Assembly: GCA_009914615.1 (NCBI GenBank) | Contig: WNDX01000027.1 | Span: forward strand, 1-37,166 | Origin: Herbaspirillum frisingense | GTDB taxonomy: Bacteria > Pseudomonadota > Gammaproteobacteria > Burkholderiales > Burkholderiaceae_D | Length of the DNA: 37,166 nt | Direction: 5' to 3' | Shown here: piece after piece, positions 16,270 to 24,926 of the stretch | Numbering within the stretch: position 1 is the stretch's first letter | How the letters are laid out: every line of letters starts with the position of its first letter | Notes under the pieces: generated by a model | Database searches by the model: none | Told to the model about the DNA's origin: nothing | Seen by the model: the letters and a program-made list of their open reading frames with translations, nothing else | Position numbers and translations under genes: made by a program

Positions 16270-17271
16270 ATGATGAGTCCAGACTATCCCGACCTGCCCC
16301 TGTGCGCCTTCATCTCCACCGGCGGCACCATCGCGATGAAAATCGATCCCGTCCGCAAGGCGCCGGTGCCGGCGTTGTCGGGCGACGACCTGCTGGCCAC
16401 GGTGCCCGGCATCACGGCCATCGCGCGGCTGGAAGTCAACAATCTGTTCAACGTGCCATCCGACTACATGGATCCGCCACGCTGGATCGCCCTGCAGCAA
16501 GCGGCCGCGGCGGCGTTGGAACGGCCGGAGATCGGCGGGGTGATCGTCTCCCACGGCACCGATACGCTGGAAGAGACCGCCTGGTTCCTCGACCTGACCC
16601 TGCGCAGCGACAAGCCGGTGGTGCTGATCGGCGCCCAGCGCAATGCATCCAGCCCGGATTTCGACGGGCCGCGCAACCTGCTGAACGCGGCGCGCGTGTG
16701 TGCCTCCCCGCAGGCGCGCGGCATGGGTGTGATGATCGCGATGAACAACCAGATCAACGCTGCGCGCGACGTCAGCAAAACCCACACCGCCGATGTCGAA
16801 ACCTTCAAGTCGGGCGATTTCGGCGTGCTGGGCATGGCCGATGAAGATCGCGTCGTCTTCGCGCGCCGCCCGCTGCGGCGCCAGCATCTGCCCTTGCTCG
16901 GCAGCGCGCTGCCGCGGGTGGAAATCATTCCCATGTTCGGCGGCGCCAGCGGCGACCTGCTGCGTGCCGCGGTGACGCTGGGCGCGCGCGGGATCGTGAT
17001 CCAGGCGCTCGGCTTCGGCAACGTGAATGCCGACATGTACCAGGCGATCCGGCAAGCCATCGGGCAGGGCGTGCCGGTGGTCATTTCCACGCGCGTGCCC
17101 AATGGCCGGGTGTTGCCATCCTACGGTTTCGACGGCGGCGGCGCCACGCTCAAGGCGGCCGGCGCGATCTTCGCCGACGACCTGAGCCCGCAGAAGGCGC
17201 GCATCCTGTTGATGCTGGGCCTGCAATCGACGCACGACGCGGGCCAATTGCAGGCGCTGTTCGACCGATAA
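16270..17271 (+). CDS. Cytoplasmic L-asparaginase-family amidohydrolase
   Basis: 333 residues from ATG 16270. An in-frame ATG at 16219 would add 17 residues and cannot be excluded, because neither start has a clear Shine-Dalgarno. Catalytic residues of the family are present: Thr20 in STGGTIA, Thr97-Asp98 in SHGTDTLEET and the Lys of ARDVSKTHT. There is no signal peptide, so it acts in the cytoplasm, unlike periplasmic AnsB. It hydrolyses the side-chain amide of asparagine or a related amide to acid and ammonia. Sitting in an amide uptake operon, it may act after the nitrilase-family enzyme or on a second imported amide. Confidence 0.9.
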   Translation: MMSPDYPDLPLCAFISTGGTIAMKIDPVRKAPVPALSGDDLLATVPGITAIARLEVNNLFNVPSDYMDPPRWIALQQAAAAALERPEIGGVIVSHGTDTLEETAWFLDLTLRSDKPVVLIGAQRNASSPDFDGPRNLLNAARVCASPQARGMGVMIAMNNQINAARDVSKTHTADVETFKSGDFGVLGMADEDRVVFARRPLRRQHLPLLGSALPRVEIIPMFGGASGDLLRAAVTLGARGIVIQALGFGNVNADMYQAIRQAIGQGVPVVISTRVPNGRVLPSYGFDGGGATLKAAGAIFADDLSPQKARILLMLGLQSTHDAGQLQALFDR

Positions 17272-17280
17272 GGGCAGACC

Positions 17281-18441
17281 ATGACCACCACTTCATCCCG
17301 TGACACCCGTGCGCGCCAGGAAGACGGCTGGCGCATCGGCGTGCTGTTTTCCCGTTCGGGCGCGACCGGCGTCACCGAGTCCGAACACTTCTTCGGCACC
17401 GCGCTGGCGATCGAAGAGATCAACCAGCTCGGCGGCGTGCTCGGCCGGCCCCTGGTGCCGGTCGCCTACGATCCGCAGGGCGACATCGCCGAATACCGCA
17501 AGCTGGTCACGCGCCTGCTGCTGGAGGACGAGATCAACGTGGTCTTCGGCTGCTCGCGCTCGTCCAGCCGCAAGGCGGTGCTGCCGGTCATCGAACGCAA
17601 CAACGCGCTGCTGTGGTACTGCTCCTTCTACGAGGGCTTCGAGTATTCGCCCAACGTGATCTACACCGGCGCCGTGCCCAACCAGAACAGCGTGCAACTG
17701 GCTGCCTACCTGATGCAGAACAAGCGCACCCGCTTCTTCCTGGTCGGCACCGACTACATCTATCCGCGCGAATCCAACCGCGTCATGCGCGACATGGTCG
17801 AGCAGCATGGCGGCGAGGTGCTGGATGAAATCTACCTGCCGCTGGAAGCCGGCCGCGGCGAGCTGGAAGAGGTGCTGGCCGACATCAAGGCGGCCCAGCC
17901 TGATGTGGTGTTTTCCACGTTGGTGGGGCAGTCGGCACGGCTGTTCTACCAGCTTTATCCGGAATTCGGCTTCGACCCGAAGACCACGCCCATTGCCAGC
18001 CTGTCGATGGCGGAAGAAGAGATCAGGTTGATCGGCGCCCAGCGTTGCGCGGGCCACATCACGGCCGCAACCTATTTCGGTTCGCTGGACAACGAGAGCA
18101 ACCGGCATTTCGTCGAACTCTGGCGCAAGCGTTTCGACGACCGGCCGACCAGCACCTGGTCGGAGATGGCCTATACCCAGGTTCACCTGTTCGCGCGCGC
18201 CCTGCAGCGCGCCGGCAGCCTAGACCGGCGCAAGCTGGTGGAAGCCACGCATGCGGTGTCCTTCGATTCGCCCGAAGGGCGCATCAGCGTCGATGCGGAA
18301 AACAATCACTGCGCGCTCACTCCGCGCATCGGCATCTGCCGCAGCGACGGGCAGTTCGACATCGCCTGGGAGGCGTCGGAGCCGGTCAAGCCGGATCCCT
18401 ACCTGTCCACCTTCGGCTTTTCCGGCTTCTGGTTGAGGTGA
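17281..18441 (+). CDS. AmiC-like cytoplasmic amide sensor
   Basis: 386 residues with a periplasmic-binding-protein fold (WRIGVLFSRSGATGVTE, IEEINQLGGVLGRPLVPV, CSFYEGFEYSPNVIYTGAVPNQN) but no signal peptide, so it stays in the cytoplasm. This is the hallmark of AmiC, the amide-binding negative regulator of Pseudomonas amidase operons, which holds AmiR inactive until it binds an amide. AGGGCAG precedes ATG 17281, nine bases after the asparaginase stop. The next gene encodes an ANTAR protein, four bases downstream, as amiC and amiR are paired in Pseudomonas. Confidence 0.88.
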   Translation: MTTTSSRDTRARQEDGWRIGVLFSRSGATGVTESEHFFGTALAIEEINQLGGVLGRPLVPVAYDPQGDIAEYRKLVTRLLLEDEINVVFGCSRSSSRKAVLPVIERNNALLWYCSFYEGFEYSPNVIYTGAVPNQNSVQLAAYLMQNKRTRFFLVGTDYIYPRESNRVMRDMVEQHGGEVLDEIYLPLEAGRGELEEVLADIKAAQPDVVFSTLVGQSARLFYQLYPEFGFDPKTTPIASLSMAEEEIRLIGAQRCAGHITAATYFGSLDNESNRHFVELWRKRFDDRPTSTWSEMAYTQVHLFARALQRAGSLDRRKLVEATHAVSFDSPEGRISVDAENNHCALTPRIGICRSDGQFDIAWEASEPVKPDPYLSTFGFSGFWLR

Positions 18442-18445
18442 CGCC

Positions 18446-19084
18446 ATGGGTCAAAGCCTACGCCGACTTTACGAAGACTTGCGCAGCATCTGCGTCGCGG
18501 TGGTCTATCCACCCGGGGAGGATCGCGACGTGGTGATCCAGCAATTGCAGCGCATCGGCTGCCGCCTGCGCGTGATCTGGCCCAGCCCGACCGAACCGCC
18601 GACCGGCGCCGACGTCATCTTTTTCCAGGTATCGCAGGACCTGGAAGGACGCAGCGCCTGGAACGCCAGCGCCGTCGATGCGGCCCTGGTGGCCCTGTCC
18701 GACTACGAGAGCCCGACCACCCTGAAGCTGCTGCTGGACACCAAGGCGCACGGCGTGCTGACGCGGCCGTTCCGCTCCCAGGGCATCTTGAGCACGCTGG
18801 TGCTGGCGCGCTCCTCGCAGGGATTCCAGCAGCGCCAGCAGGCCAAGATCGACAAGCTGGAATCCACCATCAAGTCGCGCCGCCAGATCGAGAAGGCGAT
18901 CCGCGTGCTGGTCGAATACCAGCGGCTCAGCGAGGACGGCGCCTACGAATACATGCGCGAGCGCGCCACCAGCCTGCGCGTCACCGTGGCCGAGGTGGCG
19001 ACCATGCTGCTGGAGACGCATGACGCGATGGAAAAGCTGGGCTTTGCCTCCGTGGCAGGGCGCAAGCGCGGAGAGGACGGCTAG
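18446..19084 (+). CDS. AmiR-like ANTAR transcription antiterminator
   Basis: 212 residues. The N-terminal 120 residues resemble a receiver fold lacking a phosphorylation pattern (pseudo-receiver). A coiled-coil segment (FQQRQQAKIDKLESTIKSR) follows, then an ANTAR RNA-binding domain at about 145-195. That domain includes RRQIEKAIRVLVEYQRLSED and AYEYMRERATSLRVTVAEVA. In Pseudomonas, AmiR binds the leader RNA of the amidase operon and prevents termination. Here the matching terminator is at 10519-10564, upstream of the first gene of the same operon. The start ATG 18446 follows GAGGTGACGCC overlapping the AmiC stop. Confidence 0.9.
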   Translation: MGQSLRRLYEDLRSICVAVVYPPGEDRDVVIQQLQRIGCRLRVIWPSPTEPPTGADVIFFQVSQDLEGRSAWNASAVDAALVALSDYESPTTLKLLLDTKAHGVLTRPFRSQGILSTLVLARSSQGFQQRQQAKIDKLESTIKSRRQIEKAIRVLVEYQRLSEDGAYEYMRERATSLRVTVAEVATMLLETHDAMEKLGFASVAGRKRGEDG

Positions 19085-19132
19085 GGCGCCCACGGCGCGG
19101 GCCGCCAGAACCATGTTCTCGGTTTCGTTTCT

Positions 19133-20122
19133 TCATCGGTCCAACAGCCGCTCGCTGAGCGCCCACAGCCGTTGCGCGGCATCGGCGTCCACCGCATAAG
19201 GCATGACGCCGGTCAGCCGGCGCGCATCGGCCATGTCGAGCTTGCCGGACACTTCCCGCATCGGCGGCGCGACATCCACGTTCTCGCAATACAGGCCGCC
19301 CATTCCGTCCAACTGCGGGCTGGTCGCGCACCAGAGCTGGGTGGCCGTGCCTTGTCCCACGGTTTTCAATTGCTGCGAAGGATCGCGCACCGGCTGGCCG
19401 TCGGCGGTCAGCACGCCGGCCGCGACCAGTTGTTCGCGCGACAGATGCTTGCCCAGGCCGGTTTCCACGATCGCGCCGGGATGCACGGAGAAGGCGCGGA
19501 TACCGTGTTCACGTTCGCGCTGATCCAGCGCCAGCGCGAACAGGACGTTGGCTGTCTTGGACTGGCCGTAGGCCAGCCACGGATGATAGGTGCCGTCGCC
19601 GAAGTGCGGGTCGTCGAAGCGCACCGGCGAATAGCGGTGGCCCAGCGACGAGACCGATACCACGCGCGCGCCGCGCGCTTGGCGCAAGGCCGGCAGCAGG
19701 CCGCGGATCAGCTGGAAATGGCCAAGATGGTTGGTGGCGAACTGCGCTTCATAACCCCTGGCGTCGCGCGTGAGTTCCGGCACGGCCATGATGCCGGCGC
19801 TGTTGACCACCAGATGCACCGGCTCGCCGGCGGCCAGCCAGGCCGAGGTGAAGGCCGCGATCGAGGCCGGGTCGAGCAGATCCATGTGCGCCACGTCGGC
19901 ACCGGTGCCGGCCAAGGCCGCCCGTGCGCGCGGCAGGTCGCGCGCCGGCGCGATCACGCGGGCGCCGGCCAGGCGCAGCAGGCGCACGGTCTCCAGCCCG
20001 AGGCCGGAATAGCCGCCGGTGACGATGGCGGTCTTGCCGCCGAGATCGATGCCGGCGATGACTTCTTCCGCTGTGGTGGCGGCGCCGAATCCGGAGCCGA
20101 TGGGATGTTGCTGGCTGAGCAT
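19133..20122 (-). CDS. Short-chain dehydrogenase/reductase
   Basis: 329 residues from ATG 20122, chosen because AGGAAGGACACGCC lies directly upstream; an earlier in-frame ATG at 20167 has no such site. It is a classical SDR with the NAD(P)-binding motif TGGYSGLG (residues 35-42), the structural NSAG, catalytic Ser in VSVSSLGH and the YGQSK active site. The layout resembles retinol dehydrogenase/WWOX-like SDRs. The substrate is unknown. It is divergent from the AraC regulator at 20209, which probably controls it. Confidence 0.9.
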   Translation of the reverse strand: MLSQQHPIGSGFGAATTAEEVIAGIDLGGKTAIVTGGYSGLGLETVRLLRLAGARVIAPARDLPRARAALAGTGADVAHMDLLDPASIAAFTSAWLAAGEPVHLVVNSAGIMAVPELTRDARGYEAQFATNHLGHFQLIRGLLPALRQARGARVVSVSSLGHRYSPVRFDDPHFGDGTYHPWLAYGQSKTANVLFALALDQREREHGIRAFSVHPGAIVETGLGKHLSREQLVAAGVLTADGQPVRDPSQQLKTVGQGTATQLWCATSPQLDGMGGLYCENVDVAPPMREVSGKLDMADARRLTGVMPYAVDADAAQRLWALSERLLDR

Positions 20123-20208
20123 GGCGTGTCCTTCCTGAGTAATGACGCTGCGCAGTTTAGATGCCATACTCGGTACGATGAATATCGAATCGTTTGGAAT
20201 ACTTTCGC

Positions 20209-21141
20209 ATGCGTTCAGAAATCGCCAGTGATCCCCTGTCTGGCATCCTCAGGCTGATCGGCGCCCAGCCCATCGTGGCGGGCAGCCTGTCCGCCGGCGG
20301 GCGCTGGGCGGTGCGCTTTCCGCGTCCCGACAAGATCAAGTTCTTTGCGCTGGTGAAGGGGAGTTGCTGGCTGCTCTTCGACGCCGCGCCGGAACCGGTG
20401 CGGGTGGCGCAGGGCGACGTGCTGCTGATGACCGGCCAGCATGCCTTTACGCTGGCCAGCGAACCGGAGGTGGAGCCGATCAGCGCCATCGGCCTGTTCC
20501 ACGGAAGTGCGCGCAAGAGCGCCTGCATCGGCGACGGGCTGGCATGCATGCAGATCGGCGGCCATATCCGGCTGGCGCCCTTGAATGGCTCCTTGCTGGT
20601 GGACGTCCTGCCGCCGCTGATCCATATCCGTGCCGACTCGGCCGGCGCCGCCACCTTGCAATGGCTGCTGGCCAGGCTGGTGAGCGAACTCTCGACCAGT
20701 CTGCCAGGCGGCGGCATGGCGGCCAATAACCTCACCTCATTGATGTTCGTCGAGATCCTGCGCATCTACATGGAAAGCGCGGATGCCGGCGCCAGCGGCT
20801 GGCTGCGCGCCATCGGCGACGCCCGCATCGCGCCCGCGCTGCACCTGATGCATGAGGATCTGAGCCAGACCTGGCGCCTGGACACCCTGGCCGCGGCCTG
20901 CGCCATGTCGCGCACGGCGTTTGCCGTGCATTTCAGGGAAGTCGCCGGGATGGCGCCCATGGCCTGGTTGGCGCAGTGGCGCATACGCACCGCCATGCAC
21001 GTGCTGGCCAACGAAGAGGCGCCGATGGCGGCGCTGGCCGAGCGACTCGGCTACGCGTCGGAGAGCGCGTTCAGCACCGCGTTCAAGCGCCTGGTGGGCG
21101 TCGCGCCGGGTGTCTACAGAAAGAATGCGCGGGTTGCCTGA
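20209..21141 (+). CDS. AraC-family regulator with cupin sensor domain
   Basis: 310 residues from ATG 20209; a TTG at 20194 would add five. The N-terminal half is a cupin-like sensor (RWAVRFPRPDKIKFFALVKG, GDVLLMTGQHAFTL). The C-terminal 100 residues carry two helix-turn-helices: LDTLAAACAMSRTAFAVHFR and MAALAERLGYASESAFSTAF, then KRLVGVAPGVYR. This matches the Cupin_6 AraC group often divergent from an oxidoreductase gene. The intergenic 86 bases with the SDR gene is its likely binding region; no clear repeat was found there. Confidence 0.9.
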   Translation: MRSEIASDPLSGILRLIGAQPIVAGSLSAGGRWAVRFPRPDKIKFFALVKGSCWLLFDAAPEPVRVAQGDVLLMTGQHAFTLASEPEVEPISAIGLFHGSARKSACIGDGLACMQIGGHIRLAPLNGSLLVDVLPPLIHIRADSAGAATLQWLLARLVSELSTSLPGGGMAANNLTSLMFVEILRIYMESADAGASGWLRAIGDARIAPALHLMHEDLSQTWRLDTLAAACAMSRTAFAVHFREVAGMAPMAWLAQWRIRTAMHVLANEEAPMAALAERLGYASESAFSTAFKRLVGVAPGVYRKNARVA

Positions 21142-21163
21142 AGCGGCAACCGCGATGGATTCA

Positions 21164-21355
21164 TTAGTCATGGTCGGCGGGGCCCGATGGGGCGGCCCCG
21201 TCTTTCGCGCTGGCAGCCGCGTCGGTGGCGTCGACCGCCTGCGCCGGCGAGAACATCGGCAGTTTCTTCTTGATCAGCGGCAGATTGTCGCGTTGCGTGC
21301 CGTCCGGCAGCACCGCCTGTTCCGCCGACAGCCAGTTTCCATTGTCTTTGGTCAT
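21164..21355 (-). CDS. Small hydrophilic protein of unknown function
   Basis: 63 residues. ATG 21355 is preceded by AAAGGAAAGGAAAACGATC, a strong Shine-Dalgarno, which selects it over upstream in-frame ATGs. The sequence begins MTKDNGNWLSAEQAVLPDGT, has a basic middle (PLIKKKLPMF) and a low-complexity Ala/Asp tail. No domain, signal peptide or membrane segment is seen. It is convergent with the AraC gene. Confidence 0.55.
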   Translation of the reverse strand: MTKDNGNWLSAEQAVLPDGTQRDNLPLIKKKLPMFSPAQAVDATDAAASAKDGAAPSGPADHD

Positions 21356-21788
21356 GATCGTTTTCCTTTCCTTTCCTTTGCCATCGGGCGCGACTGGGAT
21401 CACGGCAGCTTGTCCGGTCTTGCCGGCCGGCTCGTTGATGTAGCTCAAGATGCTGGAAAATGGCAGTGCCGGGCTCGCGTTGCCCAAGCGAGCAGGCGCA
21501 GTCTCCCGTCAATTTTCCAGGCAGGAAAATTGCATCACCAGCACCGGCGCTTTTTGCATTCTGGGGTGTTCTGCCCGGTTCGTTGGATAATAGTGTCTTG
21601 ACGCTTCTCGCCGATGCCCGAAAATGGGCCGGACAGGCCTTGCGGGCGGAACAAGGCTCTCCCCTGAGAAAGTTAGTAACTGCATGATCCCGTGACGACG
21701 GATCGGCCTTGCGCTTGTGAAAAAGGCATGGTCGGCCAGGCCCAAGGATTTGCGAGCAAATCACGGATTTTGGAATGGGAAGTGAATT
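21356..21788. other. Intergenic region with inverted repeats
   Basis: No gene is supported. CAATTTTCC (21510-21518) and GGAAAATTG (21524-21532) form a perfect 9-bp inverted repeat with a five-base spacer. GATTTGCGAGCAAATC (21747-21762) is a hairpin (GATTTG/CAAATC, CGAG loop) 27 bases before the start of the GGDEF-EAL gene. No cyclic di-GMP riboswitch consensus was recognised. Confidence 0.45.
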
Positions 21789-23794
21789 TTGAATAACGTC
21801 GTATCAGACCAGGCGCCGGTATCCCGGGAACAGATGCTCTCGCTGAGGCAACGCATCCGGGCCGATCAGCTGACTGCCGTGCGGCAGACGGTGCTGCTTT
21901 CCATTCCGATCAACATGATCCTGGGGCTGATCTCCACCTTCGTGGCCTGGAGCTCGGGCAAGCTGCTGATCGCCCTGATCTGGCTGGGGTGCTCCGGCCT
22001 GGTCAATTTCCTGCGCATCCTTGCTTGCCGCATCTCGATCGAACGCATCGCCAGGGCGCCGCTGGTGGCGCAACTGCTGGCCACGCCCGGAAAGACGCCG
22101 GTGGACGTCAACCTGCGCGTGCATTGGGTGCTGGCGCTGATGTCCGGGCTGGTGTGGGCCGGCGTGCCGGCGCTGTGCGAGGGCTACACCACGCCTGAGA
22201 CGCTGTTCTACCTGACCTGCGTGTGCGGCATCACGGCCGGCGCGGTGACGCACGGCTTCGCCTATGCCCGCATTCCCGTCTGCTTCATCACGCCACCGCT
22301 GGTGTCGGTGATCGCCTGCCTGGCCTATCAGGGCGACACCACGCGCGTGTCGCTGGCGCTGGCCGTGCTGCTCTACCTGGCGGCGCTGATCCGCGGTTCC
22401 AGGGTCAGCGAACGCCTGGTGTCGGATGTCAGCGCGCAAAAGAACCGCGCCACGTGGCCACCGCGGCGCTGGAGGTCGCGCACGCGAACCTGCGCGAATT
22501 CGCCGAGAAGATGCAATATCAGGCCGAGCACGACCTGCTGACCGGCCTGCTGAGCCGCGGCGGCTTCATGGACATGGCCGGCCGCCAACTGGCCGTGCGC
22601 GATTATCCGCTGTGCATGATGTTCCTGGACCTGGATGGCTTCAAGGTCATCAACGACGCCTACGGCCACGACGCCGGCGACCAGGTGCTGATCGAAGTGG
22701 CGCAGCGCTTGCGCGACTGCATCGCCGAGGGCTTTACGCTGGCGCGGCTGGGCGGCGACGAATTCGTCATCCTGTACTCGATGGCGCCCGCCGCCGACTT
22801 GCCGGAAACCGTCGCCAGCCGCCTGATCGAGGCCGTGAAGCGGCCCTTCCCGCGCCTGGCGCACCGGCATATCGGGCTGAGCATCGGCATCCATCTGTCC
22901 AGCAAGGACGACATCAATGAGATGCTGGTCTGCTCCGATGCCGCCTTGTATGAGGCCAAGCGCAGAGGGCGCAACCAGTACTGCTTCTTCACCGAAAAGA
23001 TCAACGCGCATCTGCAGATGAAGCGCGACGTCGAGCGCGATCTGGCGTCGGCGCTGAAGAACGGTGAGCTGGAGGTGTGGTTCCAGCCCATCGTCCGGCG
23101 CGACGGCCGCACCCTCGATGGTTTCGAAGCCCTGCTGCGCTGGCATCACAAGAACCATGGCTGGATCGCCCCGCCCGACCTGATCGAGATCGCGGCCCTG
23201 GCGGGTTTGTCGGAAGACCTGCTGCGTTTCATCCTGGATGAAGTGGCCGAGATGATCCGCTACCTGCATGCTTCCTCGCGCCGCGATCTGCGGGTGGCGA
23301 TGAATATCTCGCCGCGCGAACTGGAACGCATCCTGATCGACGATCTGGTGGCCGTGAAGCTGCGCGAGCTGGATCTGCCGCCGGAGATGCTGGAAATCGA
23401 AATCACCGAAGAAACCGCGATCGACCTGCAAGCCGCGACCCAGACCCTGGGCGCACTGTCGGCGCTGGGCGTGAGCATCGCCATCGACGACTTCGGCGTC
23501 GGCTACTCGTCGCTGGGCTTCCTGCGCCAGATGCGGGTGTCGCGCGTGAAGATCGACCGCAGCTTCGTGACCGATCTGGTCAACAGATCGGAAAACCAGG
23601 CGCTGGTGCAGGCCGTGCTGCAGTTGTCGGAATCTTTCCGCTTCCAGGTGGTGGCCGAGGGCGTGGAAAGCATGGACGACTTGCGCATGTTGCAGGAAAT
23701 GAATTGCCCGGCCATGCAGGGCTATTACTTCTCGCCGCCGATGCCGGTGCAGAAGGCCCGCGAGTGGATGCAAGACATGGCCGCCGCGGTGTAG
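21789..23794 (+). pseudogene. Membrane GGDEF-EAL protein interrupted by a one-base frameshift
   Basis: TTG start at 21789 with GGGAAGTG upstream. The first frame encodes an N-terminal domain with about six membrane helices (residues 30-205) but ends at 22541. The GGDEF and EAL domains are in the -1 frame, joined around 22440-22451. Restoring one base would give 668 residues. GGDEF is intact (RLGGDEFVILY) without an RxxD I-site. EAL residues are also intact: FEALLRW, the Asn of NISPRE, the Glu of EITEE, IDDFGVGYSSL, KIDRSFV and VAEGVE. An active phosphodiesterase is expected if the frame is restored. A sequencing error, a true mutation or -1 slippage at CAAAAG are all possible. Interesting given the intact diguanylate cyclase at 8957. 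Confidence 0.8.
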
Positions 23795-23832
23795 GGCGGG
23801 TGTGACAGGCGCGTGACAAGATGCGCGCATAG

Positions 23833-23846
23833 TTGAAGCAGATCAA
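23833..23846. promoter_or_regulatory. FNR/Anr-type box
   Basis: TTGAAGCAGATCAA matches the FNR consensus TTGAT-N4-ATCAA at nine of ten defined positions. It lies about 100 bases before the start of the pta-like gene and points to induction at low oxygen, which suits the encoded fermentative enzymes. Confidence 0.65.
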
Positions 23847-23885
23847 ACAATACGCTGTCCGCCGAGAACAAGTCGACCGCGGCAA

Positions 23886-23914
23886 TTGAGTTCGCGCCCC
23901 AAATTGACTATGCT
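23886..23914 (+). promoter_or_regulatory. Promoter of the pta-ackA-fabI-like operon
   Basis: TTGAGT (23886-23891) and TATGCT (23909-23914) are separated by 17 bases. The start would be near 23921, putting the FNR box centre at about -81.5, a known class I activation position. ATGAGGAGACTCC provides the Shine-Dalgarno for ATG 23949. Confidence 0.5.
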
Positions 23915-23948
23915 GCACCACAGCATCCAATGCTGATGAGGAGACTCC

Positions 23949-24926
23949 ATGGTGCAGTTGGGACAGGTGGGACAGTTGGGACAGACGACGCCGGCCGAAC
24001 GCTACGGGCAATTGATCAAGGATGCCATCGGTTCCATGCCGATGCGCGTCGCGGTGGTGCACCCGTGTTCGCTGGAAGCGCTGCAGGGCGCGATGGAAGC
24101 CCGCGACGAGGGCTTGTTCGAACCGGTGCTGGTGGGGCCGGAAAACCGGATTCGCGGCATCGCAGAGCGCTCCGGCATCTCGCTGCAAGGCGTTGTCATC
24201 GAGCCGGCCGAGCACAGCCATGCGGCGGCCGCGCGCGGCGCCGAGCTGGCGGTGCAAGGCAAGGTCGGCGCGCTGATGAAGGGCAGCCTGCATACGGATG
24301 AGCTGCTGGGCGCGGTGGTCGGCTCGTCTTCCGGTCTGCGCACCGAACGTCGCATCAGTCATGTCTATGCCATGGCGATTCCCACCTATCCCAAGCCGCT
24401 CATCATCACCGATGCCGCCATCAACATCGCGCCCACGCTGGCGCAAAAACGCGATATCTGCCAGAACGCCATCGACCTGTTGCATGTGATGGGCGTGCCG
24501 CGTCCGCATGTGGCGGTGCTGGCCGCGGTGGAAACGGTCAATCCGGCCATGCCCTCCACCATCGACGCGGCGGCGCTGACCGTGATGGCGACCCGCCACC
24601 AGATCACCGGCGCGCTGGTGGATGGCCCGCTGGCTTTCGACAATGCCATCAGCATGGCCGCCGCCAGCGTCAAGCAGATCGTCTCGCCGGTCGCCGGCAG
24701 CGCCGACATCCTGCTGGTGCCCGACCTCGAAGCCGGCAACATGCTGGCCAAGCAACTGATCTATCTGTCGCAGTCCGAAGCCGCCGGCCTGGTGCTGGGC
24801 GCGCGCGTGCCCATCATCTTGACCAGCCGCGCCGACACCTTGCGCGTGCGCCTGGCCTCCTCGGCGCTGGCGCGCCTAGTGGCGGCGCGCACCAAACTGG
24901 CGGCGGTCGGCAAGGAGAGCGCATGA
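23949..24926 (+). CDS. Phosphate acetyl/butyryltransferase
   Basis: 325 residues, the short form of the phosphotransacetylase family lacking the regulatory N-terminal domain of E. coli Pta. It exchanges the CoA of acetyl- or acyl-CoA for phosphate. Recognisable parts are MRVAVVHPCSLEALQGAMEA, GALMKGSLHTDELLGAVV, SHVYAMAIPTYPKPLIITDAAINI in pieces, and SADILLVPDLEAGNMLAKQL. The short form is shared by phosphate butyryltransferases, so chain length is open. Its stop overlaps the ATG of the acetate-kinase gene (ATGA), so the two steps acyl-CoA to acyl phosphate to acid plus ATP are coupled. Confidence 0.88.
   Translation: MVQLGQVGQLGQTTPAERYGQLIKDAIGSMPMRVAVVHPCSLEALQGAMEARDEGLFEPVLVGPENRIRGIAERSGISLQGVVIEPAEHSHAAAARGAELAVQGKVGALMKGSLHTDELLGAVVGSSSGLRTERRISHVYAMAIPTYPKPLIITDAAINIAPTLAQKRDICQNAIDLLHVMGVPRPHVAVLAAVETVNPAMPSTIDAAALTVMATRHQITGALVDGPLAFDNAISMAAASVKQIVSPVAGSADILLVPDLEAGNMLAKQLIYLSQSEAAGLVLGARVPIILTSRADTLRVRLASSALARLVAARTKLAAVGKESA

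Noticed and set aside
21747-21788. Cyclic di-GMP riboswitch ahead of the GGDEF-EAL gene
   Set aside because: Only a simple hairpin is seen; the conserved GEMM core bases were not recognised.
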